From: Vibrio maritimus
GTDB lineage: Bacteria; Pseudomonadota; Gammaproteobacteria; Enterobacterales; Vibrionaceae
Assembly: GCF_021441885.1 (NCBI RefSeq)
Contig: NZ_CP090438.1
Coordinates: 2,604,001-2,668,000 of the forward strand
Length of the DNA stretch: 64,000 bases
Direction: 5' to 3'
Under the pieces are notes generated by a model. That model was given only the letters and a program-made list of their open reading frames with translations. It searched no databases and was not told where the DNA came from. The position numbers were made by a program, and so were the translations under genes. Numbering within the stretch: the first letter of the stretch is position 1; each line of letters begins with the position of its first letter. Shown in pieces: positions 27,175 through 35,754 of the stretch.

Positions 27175-27759
27175 ATGAAAGAAAGTCATTTTTTCGCTCA
27201 CCTTGCTCGCATGAAGCTGATCCAGCGTTGGCCACTTATGCGCTCTGTCTCTACTGAAAACATCTCAGAACATAGCCTCCAAGTTGCCTTCGTCGCCCAT
27301 GCACTAGCCATCATCAAAAATAAGAAATTTGGCGGCAATACCAATCCAGAGCGTATCGCAATCTTAGCCATGTATCATGACACCAGTGAAGTATTGACTG
27401 GAGACCTCCCTACTCCGGTTAAGTACTACAACCCCGAAATAGCGAAAGAATACAAAAAGATAGAAGCGGCAGCCGAGCAAAAGTTGTTATCGCTTCTCCC
27501 AGAGGAGTTTCAAGAAGACTTTCGACCTTTCCTGATTTCAGATGCCGCATACGAAGAGGATACTCAGATCGTCAAACAGGCGGATTCTATCTGTGCCTAC
27601 CTTAAGTGCCTTGAAGAGCTGAGCGCGGGTAACCACGAATACGCGTTAGCAAAAAAGCGTTTGGACCAGACCCTGCAGGAGAGAAAAACGCCAGAAATGG
27701 ATTACTTTCTGAATACGTTTGCTCCTAGCTTTGAATTATCGTTGGATGAAATCAGCTAG
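27175..27759 (+). CDS. yfbR: 5'-Deoxynucleotidase YfbR
   Basis: HD-domain phosphatase that removes phosphate from deoxyribonucleoside 5'-monophosphates in the cytoplasm. The metal-binding HD residues appear as ISEHSLQVAFVAHAL (about 26-40), AMYHDTSEVLTGDLPTPVKY (about 65-84) and the later KQADSICAY. Length 194 residues is near the 199 of E. coli YfbR. A 15-bp gap separates it from the next gene, another HD-domain nucleotide hydrolase, suggesting one transcript acting on the deoxynucleotide pool. Confidence 0.95.
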   Translation: MKESHFFAHLARMKLIQRWPLMRSVSTENISEHSLQVAFVAHALAIIKNKKFGGNTNPERIAILAMYHDTSEVLTGDLPTPVKYYNPEIAKEYKKIEAAAEQKLLSLLPEEFQEDFRPFLISDAAYEEDTQIVKQADSICAYLKCLEELSAGNHEYALAKKRLDQTLQERKTPEMDYFLNTFAPSFELSLDEIS

Positions 27760-27774
27760 TATTCAGGAGAAAGC

Positions 27775-29127
27775 ATGAATCACAAAAATCCCCTGCTAAG
27801 TGCAGCCACTCTTGAGCAACTGGATGTCTGGCAAGCAAGACACAGTGATGAACACAAGCTGAGAAGAAACGATCACCGTGATCCATTCCAGCGTGATAGG
27901 GCGAGAATACTCCATTCAGCCGCGTTTCGTCGCCTGCAGGCTAAAACCCAGGTCCATGGCACTGGGGTGAATGACTTTCATCGAACTCGACTTACCCACT
28001 CACTTGAAGCGGCTCAAATTGGCTCAGGAATTGTGGCGCAGTTACGACAAAAACAGCCCGAGTTCGATGCATTATTGCCCTGTGATGCTCTGATTGAAGC
28101 GCTCTGTTTAGCGCATGACATCGGTCACCCTCCCTATGGGCACGGTGGTGAAGTCGCGCTTAATTACATGATGCGCGAATACGGTGGCTTTGAGGGCAAT
28201 GCACAAACATTCCGAATCGTCACTCAACTCGAACCTTATACTGAATCACACGGGATGAACTTGACCAGGAGAACCTTGTTAGGCCTGTTGAAGTACCCCG
28301 CCCCGCTTAGCCGCACTTGCTCTGACAAACTGCCTCAACCGGTTGCCCATCAGCGTCAGCTTAAAGCCAAAGACTGGTCGCCAGCCAAAGGCATCTACGA
28401 CAAAGATGACGCTCAATTCGATTGGGTACTGCAACCTTTAACGCCATCCGATAAAGCGCTGTTTCAAACCATGCGCCCCGGAAAAACATCGCCAAATGGC
28501 CACCGCAAGACACAGTTTAAGTCTCTTGATTGTTCGATCATGGAGCTTGCTGATGACATCGCCTATGGTGTGCACGATCTTGAAGATGCCATTGTGCTTG
28601 AGCTCGTCAATAAAGAGCGTTGGCAACTGAGTGCTGCAGAGGCATTAAAGAAACTAGAGCCCAACTGGTTAACCGAGAACATCGACTCCATTTCTGAACT
28701 GCTGTTTTCTGGTAAGCACTATGAACGTAAAGATGCCATTGGCGGCATTGTAAACGCACTATTGACCAGCATTGAAGTAAGAGCTGTCGTTAACAATCAA
28801 TTCGAGAGCCCGCTGCTTGCCTACAACGCCTACCTTGAGGAAGGCATGGCCGCGGTGCTTGACGTTCTGAAACAGTTCGTCAGCGATTATGTGATTCAGG
28901 TACCACGGGTACAAATATTCGAGTACAAAGGCCAGCAAATCATAATGGATTTGTTTGAGGCATTCAGCGCTGACCCAGAACGACTATTACCGGAGTCGAC
29001 GTGTAACTTATGGAAAAAAGCGTGCGGTCAACACGATGATGGTATGCGCGTTATCGCCGATTATGTCTCGGCAATGACAGATGGTTATGCTCAAAAGATG
29101 CATCAACAGTTGTTTGCTGCAAGCTAG
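27775..29127 (+). CDS. dGTP triphosphohydrolase, anti-phage dGTPase type
   Basis: HD-domain enzyme that would hydrolyse dGTP (perhaps other dNTPs) to nucleoside and triphosphate. Family marks include DPFQRDRARILHSAAFRRLQAKTQV (read in pieces across 36-60), THSLEAAQIGSG, and the metal motif LAHDIGHPPYGHGGEVALN, with FEGNAQTFRIVTQLE after it. A C-terminal dGTPase-inhibitor-like region covers about 300-440. Length 450 residues and the LRRNDHRDPF start fit the group described by Tal and colleagues as depleting dNTPs during phage infection. It may equally be housekeeping here, because it sits in a stable chromosomal context after yfbR. AGGAG precedes the ATG by 5-6 bp. Confidence 0.85.
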   Translation: MNHKNPLLSAATLEQLDVWQARHSDEHKLRRNDHRDPFQRDRARILHSAAFRRLQAKTQVHGTGVNDFHRTRLTHSLEAAQIGSGIVAQLRQKQPEFDALLPCDALIEALCLAHDIGHPPYGHGGEVALNYMMREYGGFEGNAQTFRIVTQLEPYTESHGMNLTRRTLLGLLKYPAPLSRTCSDKLPQPVAHQRQLKAKDWSPAKGIYDKDDAQFDWVLQPLTPSDKALFQTMRPGKTSPNGHRKTQFKSLDCSIMELADDIAYGVHDLEDAIVLELVNKERWQLSAAEALKKLEPNWLTENIDSISELLFSGKHYERKDAIGGIVNALLTSIEVRAVVNNQFESPLLAYNAYLEEGMAAVLDVLKQFVSDYVIQVPRVQIFEYKGQQIIMDLFEAFSADPERLLPESTCNLWKKACGQHDDGMRVIADYVSAMTDGYAQKMHQQLFAAS

Positions 29128-29156
29128 TTTTCTATCGCCTTATTTCTTATCGCGAT

Positions 29157-29201
29157 GTTTTTGAGCGCGCTGTTTTTGAACACGCTATTTTTGAACACAA
29201 T
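29157..29201 (-). repeat. Three 15-bp tandem repeats at the tapT 3' end
   Basis: On the plus strand three units read GTTTTTGAGCGCGCT, GTTTTTGAACACGCT and ATTTTTGAACACAAT. On the minus strand they are in frame with tapT and would each encode V/A-Q-K plus two residues, but the TAG stop at 29185-29187 falls at the first junction. Confidence 0.8.
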
Positions 29202-29796
29202 AGTTTCGTTCGAAAACGCCTTCTGGCATGTTTTTGATTTGAAAGCCAATCATCTCGTTAAATGCATTAACAAGGGGTGTAAAGTCAATGTTGGGCTCGA
29301 TCGTTTCAAGTAAGTGAAACCCAGCTTCTACGGTCGATAGCGCATTGCTCGACGGTGCTTTGCGAATACGGTAATCACCAATAAGATCATCGGCCAACTT
29401 TACCAAAGGCAATGAATGTAGGTTGGTAGACAGCTTCCACATTTTAAATGCCTTTTTCCATGTACCGTCCAGTAATATCACTCTAAGAGGCTTGCTCTCA
29501 CTATCATCAGTTAGAGTCTCTGCCGGCAGTGCTCCTTCACCGGGGTAAAGCACAACGGTACGATAATCTTTGTCATCAATTAAGGCATTTAACTCAGTGT
29601 GTTGACTGAAATCCTCACCAACAAATAAAGAGGCATTGCCAAGGGACAGAGACAGAATTCGAGCAGTGCCCAAGGGGCGTTTTTCTTCGCTAGTATGCTG
29701 CAAAATGATCAATTGTGTGTCACAGTGGATGGGCTCTATCCACTGACATATACACGCCCGCTTTGCTTTGAGGCATTTTGGACAATAACGAGACAT
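29185..29796 (-). CDS. tapT: tRNA-uridine aminocarboxypropyltransferase (DTW domain)
   Basis: Transfers the 3-amino-3-carboxypropyl group from S-adenosylmethionine to a uridine (acp3U47 in E. coli TapT/YfiP). The N-terminus has a four-Cys cluster, CPKCLKAKRACIC, typical of the family. The DTW-type motif is LLDGTWKKAFKMW and SNALSTVEAG follows. With the start at 29796 it has 203 residues; another ATG at 29814 is possible. The start shares CATG with the divergent rhombosortase gene. The stop codon lies in a repeat; reading past it gives 14 more basic residues, so the C-terminus may have been shortened. Confidence 0.85.
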   Translation of the reverse strand: MSRYCPKCLKAKRACICQWIEPIHCDTQLIILQHTSEEKRPLGTARILSLSLGNASLFVGEDFSQHTELNALIDDKDYRTVVLYPGEGALPAETLTDDSESKPLRVILLDGTWKKAFKMWKLSTNLHSLPLVKLADDLIGDYRIRKAPSSNALSTVEAGFHLLETIEPNIDFTPLVNAFNEMIGFQIKNMPEGVFERNYCVQK

Positions 29797-30337
29797 GGAC
29801 AATTCTTTCGTCATAAGGCTATCGCTGTTTAGTTTTCTCTGCGCTTTGCTTCAACTGCCCACGCTTCAAGAGTGGGTTGAATGGAATAAACTAGCCATCT
29901 ATTCAGGCCAGTGGTGGCGGATAGTAACAGGAAACTTCTCCCACACCAACTTAGCACACCTTGCAATGAACCTAGCCGGTCTTTGGGTTATTTGCTACCT
30001 GTTTCGTCCTAGATGGCGCACTCTCGTCGCCGTCGTTTTAGCCAGTGCGACTATCATAGGTACAGGACTGTTGATGACGTCTTTAGGTCAATATCTTGGC
30101 CTGTCCGGTGTATTGCATGCCGTCTTCGCCTTCTGGGCGTTGAAAGAAGCCTTAGAAGGACGGCGGTCCAGTTGGTTACTCGTCATAGGTGGAGTTGCTA
30201 AGGTAGGTTGGGAGTCGATTTATGGCGCCTCCGTCGCCACAGCAGCACTAATAGAAGCCAATGTGGCAACCCAAGCACATGCCATTGGATTGATGGCAGG
30301 CTTGGGTCTTGCACTATATTACCACTATCGTAGATGA
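29795..30337 (+). CDS. rrtA: Rhombosortase (rhomboid protease)
   Basis: Inner-membrane serine protease of the rhomboid fold. Six hydrophobic segments cover the 180 residues. The catalytic Ser104 lies in GLSGVLH and the partner His162 in ATQAHAIGLMAG; the FSHTNLAHLAMNL segment (48-60) is the conserved N-terminal rhomboid motif. Short length and this motif set match rhombosortases, which cleave GlyGly-CTERM tails from proteins bound for the surface through type II secretion. No GlyGly-CTERM protein is encoded in the window. GAGAC precedes the ATG, which overlaps the tapT start on the other strand. Confidence 0.85.
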   Translation: MDNSFVIRLSLFSFLCALLQLPTLQEWVEWNKLAIYSGQWWRIVTGNFSHTNLAHLAMNLAGLWVICYLFRPRWRTLVAVVLASATIIGTGLLMTSLGQYLGLSGVLHAVFAFWALKEALEGRRSSWLLVIGGVAKVGWESIYGASVATAALIEANVATQAHAIGLMAGLGLALYYHYRR

Positions 30338-30368
30338 GGTGTATCTCAGATATAGCGAACTGAAGCCG

Positions 30369-30662
30369 CTATAGAATAATACGGTCGCGATTCTTCTCGA
30401 CCGTCGCAGCACCAATACCTTTCACCTGAGTGAGATCGTCGGCAGACTTGAACTTACCGTTGGCTTCTCGATAATCCACTATCTTTTGTGCCTTATCGAT
30501 TCCAACCCCTTTGAGAAGCTCTGCAAGCTCTTCTGGCTCCGCTTGGTTGATATTCACAGTTATCTCTATACCTTCTAATTTACCTCCTTCAGAGGCCCAA
30601 AGAGAGCCTATAGGAGCAACAAGTAAAGCGATAGCAAGCCAGATTGACGTAATTAGTTTCAT
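30369..30662 (-). CDS. ComEA-like helix-hairpin-helix protein
   Basis: A 97-residue exported protein. The signal peptide (MKLITSIWLAIALLVAPIGSLWA-S) is followed by one ComEA-type domain: ITVNINQAEPEELAELLKGVGIDKAQKIV, then FKSADDLTQVKGIGAATVEKN. Two HhH hairpins (LKGVGI and VKGIG) bind DNA backbone in such domains. In Vibrio, periplasmic ComEA holds incoming DNA during natural transformation. This gene may be that ComEA or a paralogue. The start at 30662 has AGGGAT in front; longer frames lack a signal peptide. Confidence 0.82.
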   Translation of the reverse strand: MKLITSIWLAIALLVAPIGSLWASEGGKLEGIEITVNINQAEPEELAELLKGVGIDKAQKIVDYREANGKFKSADDLTQVKGIGAATVEKNRDRIIL

Positions 30663-30742
30663 GATAATCCCTATTTGTTTGGTGTTCGAGTGAGCCAAGT
30701 TAAGGGATAAGTGCGAGAGAGGAAGTCATTGGAGCAGAAACT

Positions 30743-30770
30743 ATAACGGACTGCAGAGGCAGTCCGTTAT
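30743..30770 (-). terminator. Terminator-like hairpin after ppiD
   Basis: ATAACGGACTGC and GCAGTCCGTTAT form a perfect 12-bp stem with loop AGAG. On the minus strand it is followed by AGTTTC, so the T run is short. It lies 54 bp past the ppiD stop. Confidence 0.7.
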
Positions 30771-30824
30771 TATTTAACTATCAGTTACATTCTTATGTGA
30801 ACGCACCAACATCTATGCGGCCTA

Positions 30825-32684
30825 TTACTGAGCGTCCAAGAAGTACTCGATCTCAGTATTGCTGCGCAAAATCGCGATAACTGAAGTCAGATCTTTCTGA
30901 GTGGCTTCACGCGCCATTTGTGCACCGATTTGCTCATTGTAAGCATTGTCGTAATCAGACGCCACTTTGCTCAGCTCTACGACCACAATATTGCCTTGCA
31001 TGTCTTTGGTTTGAGCAAAGGTTGCTGCACCTTCTTCAGGTTTAGACATAGCAAATACAGTACCGGCTAGTGGTGAGCTGCGGTCGATTGTTTCTAGCTC
31101 GCCAAACACTAGGCTATTTGCATCTAGTGTATCTGTCTTGCCTTCTTTTAGGTCATTAACCAGTTGAACACCAAGCTCCATTGCCGCTTGTTCGCCTTTC
31201 ACTTTCGCTAGCTGTGTTTCAACCTGTTCTTTCACTTCTTCTAAAGGAAGAACCGTTTGATCACGAACGTCGTCAACACGAACCACAATGATGTGCTCAG
31301 GTGCGATTTCCATTGCCTCTGAGTTAAGACCGTCTTCTTTCACTTCAGGTGATTCTAGTGCTTGCATAACGGCAGGCGATCTTAGGATCTCAGGTGCGTC
31401 AACTTGCGAGATGAAGTCCGTTGTGACGACTTTTTGGTTTACTGCTTTTGCTGCATCATCCAAAGAGTCTGGGTACTCAAAGGCAACTTTCTCTAGCTCA
31501 TTTTGAAGGCTGTAGAACTCATCAATCGCTACCTGGTCACGCAGTTCTGCGATGATTTCGTCTTTCACTTCAGCAAGAGGCTTAGACTCAGAAGCTTTTA
31601 CCGCATCCAGTTTGATGATGTGGTAGCCAAAGTCAGATTTCACTAGACCCGTACGGTCACCAACATTCGCAAGCGAAAATGCTGCTTCTTCAAATGCAGG
31701 GTCCATCACGTCACGTTCAATCCAGCCTAGAGAGCCACCTTCTTCAGAGCTACCGATGTCTTCAGATTTCTCTTTCGCGACTGTAGCGAAATCGGCGCCC
31801 GCATTTAGCTCGTCAAGAATAGCTTGAGCTTTCGCTTCGTCGTCACCTTGGACTAGGATATGGCTAACTTCACGCTGTTCAGACGTTGAGTACTTGTCTA
31901 AGTGCTCATCGTAGTACTGCTGTACATCCGCATCGGTGACTTCAACACTGTCTTTCAGCGCTTGCGCAGATAGCTCGATGTAAGACACTTTTACTTGCTC
32001 TGGGCGAGTAAATTGAACCGGGTTTTCGTCGTAATACTGTTGAATCTCTTCTTCAGTAATCGTCGCTTTGTTAGCGAACTCCTCAAGAGAAAGAGTCAGC
32101 GTTTTGATATCACGCGTTTGAGTTAACAGCTTGCCTTGAGATTCAATTTCACTCGGAAGCGTAAACTCACTGCCTTGCAGTGCACTTAGCAGTTGGTTAC
32201 GAACTAAGTCACGGCGAAGGTACTCAGCAAAGCTGTCTGCGCTGAAGCCAGCACGGCGAAGCGTTGCTTGATAAATTTCTGGGTCGAACTTGCCATCATT
32301 TTGGAACTGAGGCATTTCTAGCATCATAGTACGAATTTGAGCATCGCTAATACGAAGGCCCAAAGACTCTGCATGTTGCTCAAGAAGGACATCGTCAATC
32401 ATGCGGTCCAGAACAGACTTACGGAAAGAAGCGACATAGCTTGGATCGCTAAGTAGAGTCGAGAAGTACTCGCCCATTTGCGATTGCATACGATTACGCT
32501 CGTTTTGATACGCTTGCTCAAACTCGCCACGACCGATCTCAACATTACCCACTTTTGCAGCTGTGTTGCCAATACCGCCTGCGATATAGCTGCCTACACC
32601 TGCAAACACAAAAGACAGAATAATGAGTCCTAGGATAATTTTAACCGCGATGCTATTCACGCCTTCGCGAATTCGCTCCATCAT
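30825..32684 (-). CDS. ppiD: Periplasmic folding chaperone PpiD
   Basis: Inner-membrane anchored chaperone near the Sec translocon. A short cytoplasmic start (MMERIREGVNS) is followed by one membrane helix, VKIILGLIILSFVFAGVGSY (about 14-33). A SurA-like N-terminal domain, a parvulin domain (about 265-355; REVSHILVQG, EGGSLGWIERDVMDPAF, GYHIIKLD) and a C-terminal region follow. At 619 residues it matches E. coli PpiD (623). GGAGAG lies 11 bp before the first ATG; the second Met codon is a less well placed alternative. It follows hupB, as in E. coli. Confidence 0.96.
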   Translation of the reverse strand: MMERIREGVNSIAVKIILGLIILSFVFAGVGSYIAGGIGNTAAKVGNVEIGRGEFEQAYQNERNRMQSQMGEYFSTLLSDPSYVASFRKSVLDRMIDDVLLEQHAESLGLRISDAQIRTMMLEMPQFQNDGKFDPEIYQATLRRAGFSADSFAEYLRRDLVRNQLLSALQGSEFTLPSEIESQGKLLTQTRDIKTLTLSLEEFANKATITEEEIQQYYDENPVQFTRPEQVKVSYIELSAQALKDSVEVTDADVQQYYDEHLDKYSTSEQREVSHILVQGDDEAKAQAILDELNAGADFATVAKEKSEDIGSSEEGGSLGWIERDVMDPAFEEAAFSLANVGDRTGLVKSDFGYHIIKLDAVKASESKPLAEVKDEIIAELRDQVAIDEFYSLQNELEKVAFEYPDSLDDAAKAVNQKVVTTDFISQVDAPEILRSPAVMQALESPEVKEDGLNSEAMEIAPEHIIVVRVDDVRDQTVLPLEEVKEQVETQLAKVKGEQAAMELGVQLVNDLKEGKTDTLDANSLVFGELETIDRSSPLAGTVFAMSKPEEGAATFAQTKDMQGNIVVVELSKVASDYDNAYNEQIGAQMAREATQKDLTSVIAILRSNTEIEYFLDAQ

Positions 32685-32740
32685 AATTTTATTACTCTCC
32701 AGATAGGAAGGGTTATCTTCTACTGCTTGGGATAATATCA

Positions 32741-32777
32741 GAAAAAGAAATGCGCATCAGTAAGATGCGCATATTTA
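32741..32777 (-). terminator. Terminator of hupB
   Basis: On the minus strand, AATATGCGCATC pairs with GATGCGCATT around TTACT and is followed by TCTTTTTC. It lies between hupB and ppiD. Confidence 0.8.
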
Positions 32778-32869
32778 AAAAAGGTTCGACTTTTTTTGTC
32801 GATTAAGCTTGTTGAAAGCTTAATTTTTGTGCAGTTAATGCAAGGTTTGCGACTAACTGCAACAAAAGA

Positions 32870-33142
32870 TTAGTTACAAGCGTCTTTAAGCGCTTTACCT
32901 GCTTTGAATGCAGGAACTTTAGCTTCAGAGATTTGGATCTCTTCACCAGTTTTTGGGTTACGACCAGTACGCGCTGCACGAGTACGAACGCTGAATGTAC
33001 CAAAGCCAACTAGAGCCACTTGATCACCTTCTTCTAGAGTAGTGCTCACTGCTTCGATGAAAGCGTCTAGTGCACGGCCAGCTGAAGCTTTAGATAGATC
33101 TGCGTTCTCTGCGATTTTTTCCACTAATTGTGTTTTATTCAC
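32870..33142 (-). CDS. hupB: DNA-binding protein HU-beta, GTG start
   Basis: Nucleoid protein of 90 residues. NKTQLVEKIAENADLSKA starts the helical part; FGTFSVRTRAARTGRNPKTGEEI is the HU signature with the DNA-binding arm, and it ends KAGKALKDACN. The start is a GTG at 33142 with AGGGG 6 bp upstream. A longer in-frame ATG start at 33220 would add 26 residues not found in HU proteins. E. coli hupB is also reported to use GTG. The gene lies between lon and ppiD, each separated by a terminator. Confidence 0.96.
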   Translation of the reverse strand: MNKTQLVEKIAENADLSKASAGRALDAFIEAVSTTLEEGDQVALVGFGTFSVRTRAARTGRNPKTGEEIQISEAKVPAFKAGKALKDACN

Positions 33143-33267
33143 TGTGTTTCCCCTTTCTGTTACCAGATTATTATTTTTAAAAGGTAACGTTAGTTCCATT
33201 CTCGTAGTTAAAGACTCCAAGCCTTGTCTATCAAGGGCTTCGGAGTTACATAGCTAAAGTTAGTGCC

Positions 33268-33307
33268 ACAAAAAAACGCTGACAAGCTTTTTTTACCTAT
33301 CAGCGTA
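33268..33307 (-). terminator. Terminator of lon
   Basis: On the minus strand ACGCTGA and TCAGCGT pair across a long A-rich loop and are followed by TTTTTTTGTGG. It lies about 30 bp past the lon stop codon. Confidence 0.7.
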
Positions 33308-33336
33308 TTTCTTTTACCTAAATTTGGGGCACATCA

Positions 33337-35688
33337 CTATTTTACAGGTTCAAACGCCGCTCCAAGCGGTGCTCGCTCTAGTGCTACCTCAAGAACTTCG
33401 TCAATCCATTGAACTGGAATCACTTTTAGATCCGCGATAACGTTGTCAGGAATCTCTTCCAGATCACGCTCGTTATCTTTAGGAATCAACACAGTTTTGA
33501 TACCACCACGGTGCGCTGCTAACAGTTTTTCCTTTAAGCCACCGATTGGAAGCACCTCACCACGCAAAGTGATTTCACCTGTCATGGCTACCTCAGCTTT
33601 TACTGGGTTGCCAGTCAGGCTAGAAACAAGCGCAGTACACATCGCGATACCCGCACTTGGGCCATCTTTTGGTGTTGCACCTTCAGGTACGTGAACGTGG
33701 ATATCACGCTTCTCGTAAAAGTCAGTGTTAATACCAAGCTTTTCAGCGCGCGAACGTACCACCGTCATCGCCGCCTGAATCGACTCTTGCATAACGTCGC
33801 CAAGTGAACCCGTTTGCGTCAGCTTACCTTTACCCACCATCGCTTCTGTTTCGATAGTCAGTAGGTCGCCTCCCACTTCTGTCCACGCTAGGCCTGTCAC
33901 CTGACCAATGCGGTTGCTGTCATCAGCTTTACCGTAGTCAAAGCGCTGTACGCCAAGATATTCTTTCAGATTGTCTTGGTTGACCGTCACTTTCTTCAGG
34001 TCTGGATCAAGCAGGATGTTCTTCACAGCTTTACGACAGATCTTCGAGATTTCACGCTCTAGGCTACGTACGCCCGCTTCGCGAGTGTAGTAACGGATGA
34101 TGCCGATGATCGCTGAGTCTTCAATTTCAATCTCGTGCGCTTTCAGGCCATTGCGTTGTACCTGTTTAGAAACAAGGTGACGCTTCGCAATGTTTAGCTT
34201 TTCATCTTCGGTGTAGCCCGACAGACGAATCACTTCCATACGGTCCAAAAGTGGGCCCGGAATGTTCATCGAGTTCGATGTCGCCACAAACATCACATCC
34301 GAGAGATCGTAGTCGACTTCTAGATAGTGATCGTTAAATGCATTGTTCTGCTCTGGGTCCAGAACCTCAAGCAGTGCAGAAGACGGATCGCCACGCATGT
34401 CCGATGACATCTTATCGATCTCATCAAGTAGGAATAGCGGGTTCTTAACGCCTACCTTAGACATTTTCTGGATAAGCTTACCTGGCATCGAACCAATGTA
34501 AGTACGACGGTGACCACGGATTTCCGCCTCATCACGCACGCCGCCTAGTGCCATACGCACGTACTTACGGCCCGTCGCTGCCGCAATCGAGCGACCAAGA
34601 GAGGTTTTACCAACACCTGGAGGACCAACAAGACATAGGATAGGACCTTTAAGCTTATTGATGCGGTTTTGCACGGCTAAGTACTCAAGGATGCGTTCTT
34701 TAACGCGTTCCAAACCATAGTGGTCTTCGTTCAGTACTTCTTCAGCTTTCGCTAGGTTTTTCTTAACCTTAGAGCGCTTCGCCCACGGTACACCTACCAT
34801 CCAATCGATGTAGCTGCGTACCACAGTGGCTTCAGCGGACATTGGAGACATCATCTTAAGCTTTTGAAGCTCTTGTTCTGTCTTCTCTTTCGCTTCCGCT
34901 GGCATTTTCGATTCTTCGATTTTTGCTTTTAGCGTCTCGAACTCATCCGGCGCATCATCAAGGTCACCCAACTCTTTTTGGATAGCCTTCATTTGCTCGT
35001 TGAGGTAGTACTCGCGCTGTGATTTCTCCATCTGCTTCTTAACGCGACCACGGATTCGTTTCTCAACTTGTAATAAGTCAATCTCCGACTCCATTTGTCC
35101 CATTAGGAATTCAAGACGCTCTGTCACATCCAGCAATTCAAGCACTTGTTGCTTATCAGCGAGTTTCAACGGCATGTGCGCAGCGATAGTGTCGGCAAGA
35201 CGGGCTGCTTCATCGATACCACCTAGAGAGGTCAGTACCTCTGGTGGAATTTTTTTGTTCAGCTTGATGAAGCCTTCAAATTGGTCAATGGCACTGCGCA
35301 CAATGACTTCTTCTTCGCGCTCTTCAAGCTCTGGAGTAATTAGGAATTCTGCATCCGCAACGAAAAAGTCTTCATCACGGTAACTACTGATGTTTGCTCG
35401 CTGTTGACCCTCAACAAGCACCTTCACTGTACCGTCAGGAAGTTTTAGTAGCTGCAGGATCGTAGCAACAGTACCCGTGGTATACAGGTCATCGATGGTT
35501 GGCTCTTCAGTATCTGCTTCTTTTTGAGCTACTAGGAGTACTTGTTTGTCATTGTCCATCGCTGCTTCTAAACAGCTGATCGACTTTTCGCGGCCAACAA
35601 ACAAAGGAATCACCATGTGTGGGTATACCACAACGTCGCGCAGAGGCAATACCGGGATTTCTATACGCTCGGAACGTTCCAAGTTCAT
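33337..35688 (-). CDS. lon: ATP-dependent protease Lon
   Basis: Cytosolic AAA+ serine protease (783 residues) that removes misfolded and regulatory proteins. An N-terminal LonA substrate domain (about 8-200) leads to a coiled region, the AAA module with Walker A GPPGVGKTSLG, Walker B FLLDEIDK, and the protease domain. The catalytic Ser lies in PKDGPSAGIAMCTAL (near residue 678) and the catalytic Lys in the GLKEKLLAAHRGGIK stretch. The start MNLERSERIEIPVLPLRDVV is standard. A sigma-32-type promoter lies just upstream, fitting heat-shock induction. Confidence 0.98.
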   Translation of the reverse strand: MNLERSERIEIPVLPLRDVVVYPHMVIPLFVGREKSISCLEAAMDNDKQVLLVAQKEADTEEPTIDDLYTTGTVATILQLLKLPDGTVKVLVEGQQRANISSYRDEDFFVADAEFLITPELEEREEEVIVRSAIDQFEGFIKLNKKIPPEVLTSLGGIDEAARLADTIAAHMPLKLADKQQVLELLDVTERLEFLMGQMESEIDLLQVEKRIRGRVKKQMEKSQREYYLNEQMKAIQKELGDLDDAPDEFETLKAKIEESKMPAEAKEKTEQELQKLKMMSPMSAEATVVRSYIDWMVGVPWAKRSKVKKNLAKAEEVLNEDHYGLERVKERILEYLAVQNRINKLKGPILCLVGPPGVGKTSLGRSIAAATGRKYVRMALGGVRDEAEIRGHRRTYIGSMPGKLIQKMSKVGVKNPLFLLDEIDKMSSDMRGDPSSALLEVLDPEQNNAFNDHYLEVDYDLSDVMFVATSNSMNIPGPLLDRMEVIRLSGYTEDEKLNIAKRHLVSKQVQRNGLKAHEIEIEDSAIIGIIRYYTREAGVRSLEREISKICRKAVKNILLDPDLKKVTVNQDNLKEYLGVQRFDYGKADDSNRIGQVTGLAWTEVGGDLLTIETEAMVGKGKLTQTGSLGDVMQESIQAAMTVVRSRAEKLGINTDFYEKRDIHVHVPEGATPKDGPSAGIAMCTALVSSLTGNPVKAEVAMTGEITLRGEVLPIGGLKEKLLAAHRGGIKTVLIPKDNERDLEEIPDNVIADLKVIPVQWIDEVLEVALERAPLGAAFEPVK

Positions 35689-35722
35689 ATTATTCTCTCT
35701 TCCGCTTAGTATTATTTTCAGT

Positions 35723-35750
35723 ATATGGGGGCGTATTCGTTGGATTCAAT
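35723..35750 (-). promoter_or_regulatory. Sigma-32 (heat-shock) promoter of lon
   Basis: On the minus strand, ATTGAA (35750-35745) is followed after 14 bp by CCCCATAT (35730-35723), close to the sigma-32 consensus CTTGAA and CCCCATnT. It ends 34 bp before the lon ATG. The -10 box extends as CCCCATATACTG. Confidence 0.8.
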
Positions 35751-35754
35751 AAAG

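Noticed and set aside
29157..29201. CRISPR-like short repeats
   Set aside because: Units are 15 bp, adjacent with no spacers, and in frame with tapT; a simple tandem repeat.
33143..33220. ATG start 78 bp upstream of hupB
   Set aside because: It would add 26 residues unknown in HU proteins; the GTG at 33142 has a strong ribosome site.
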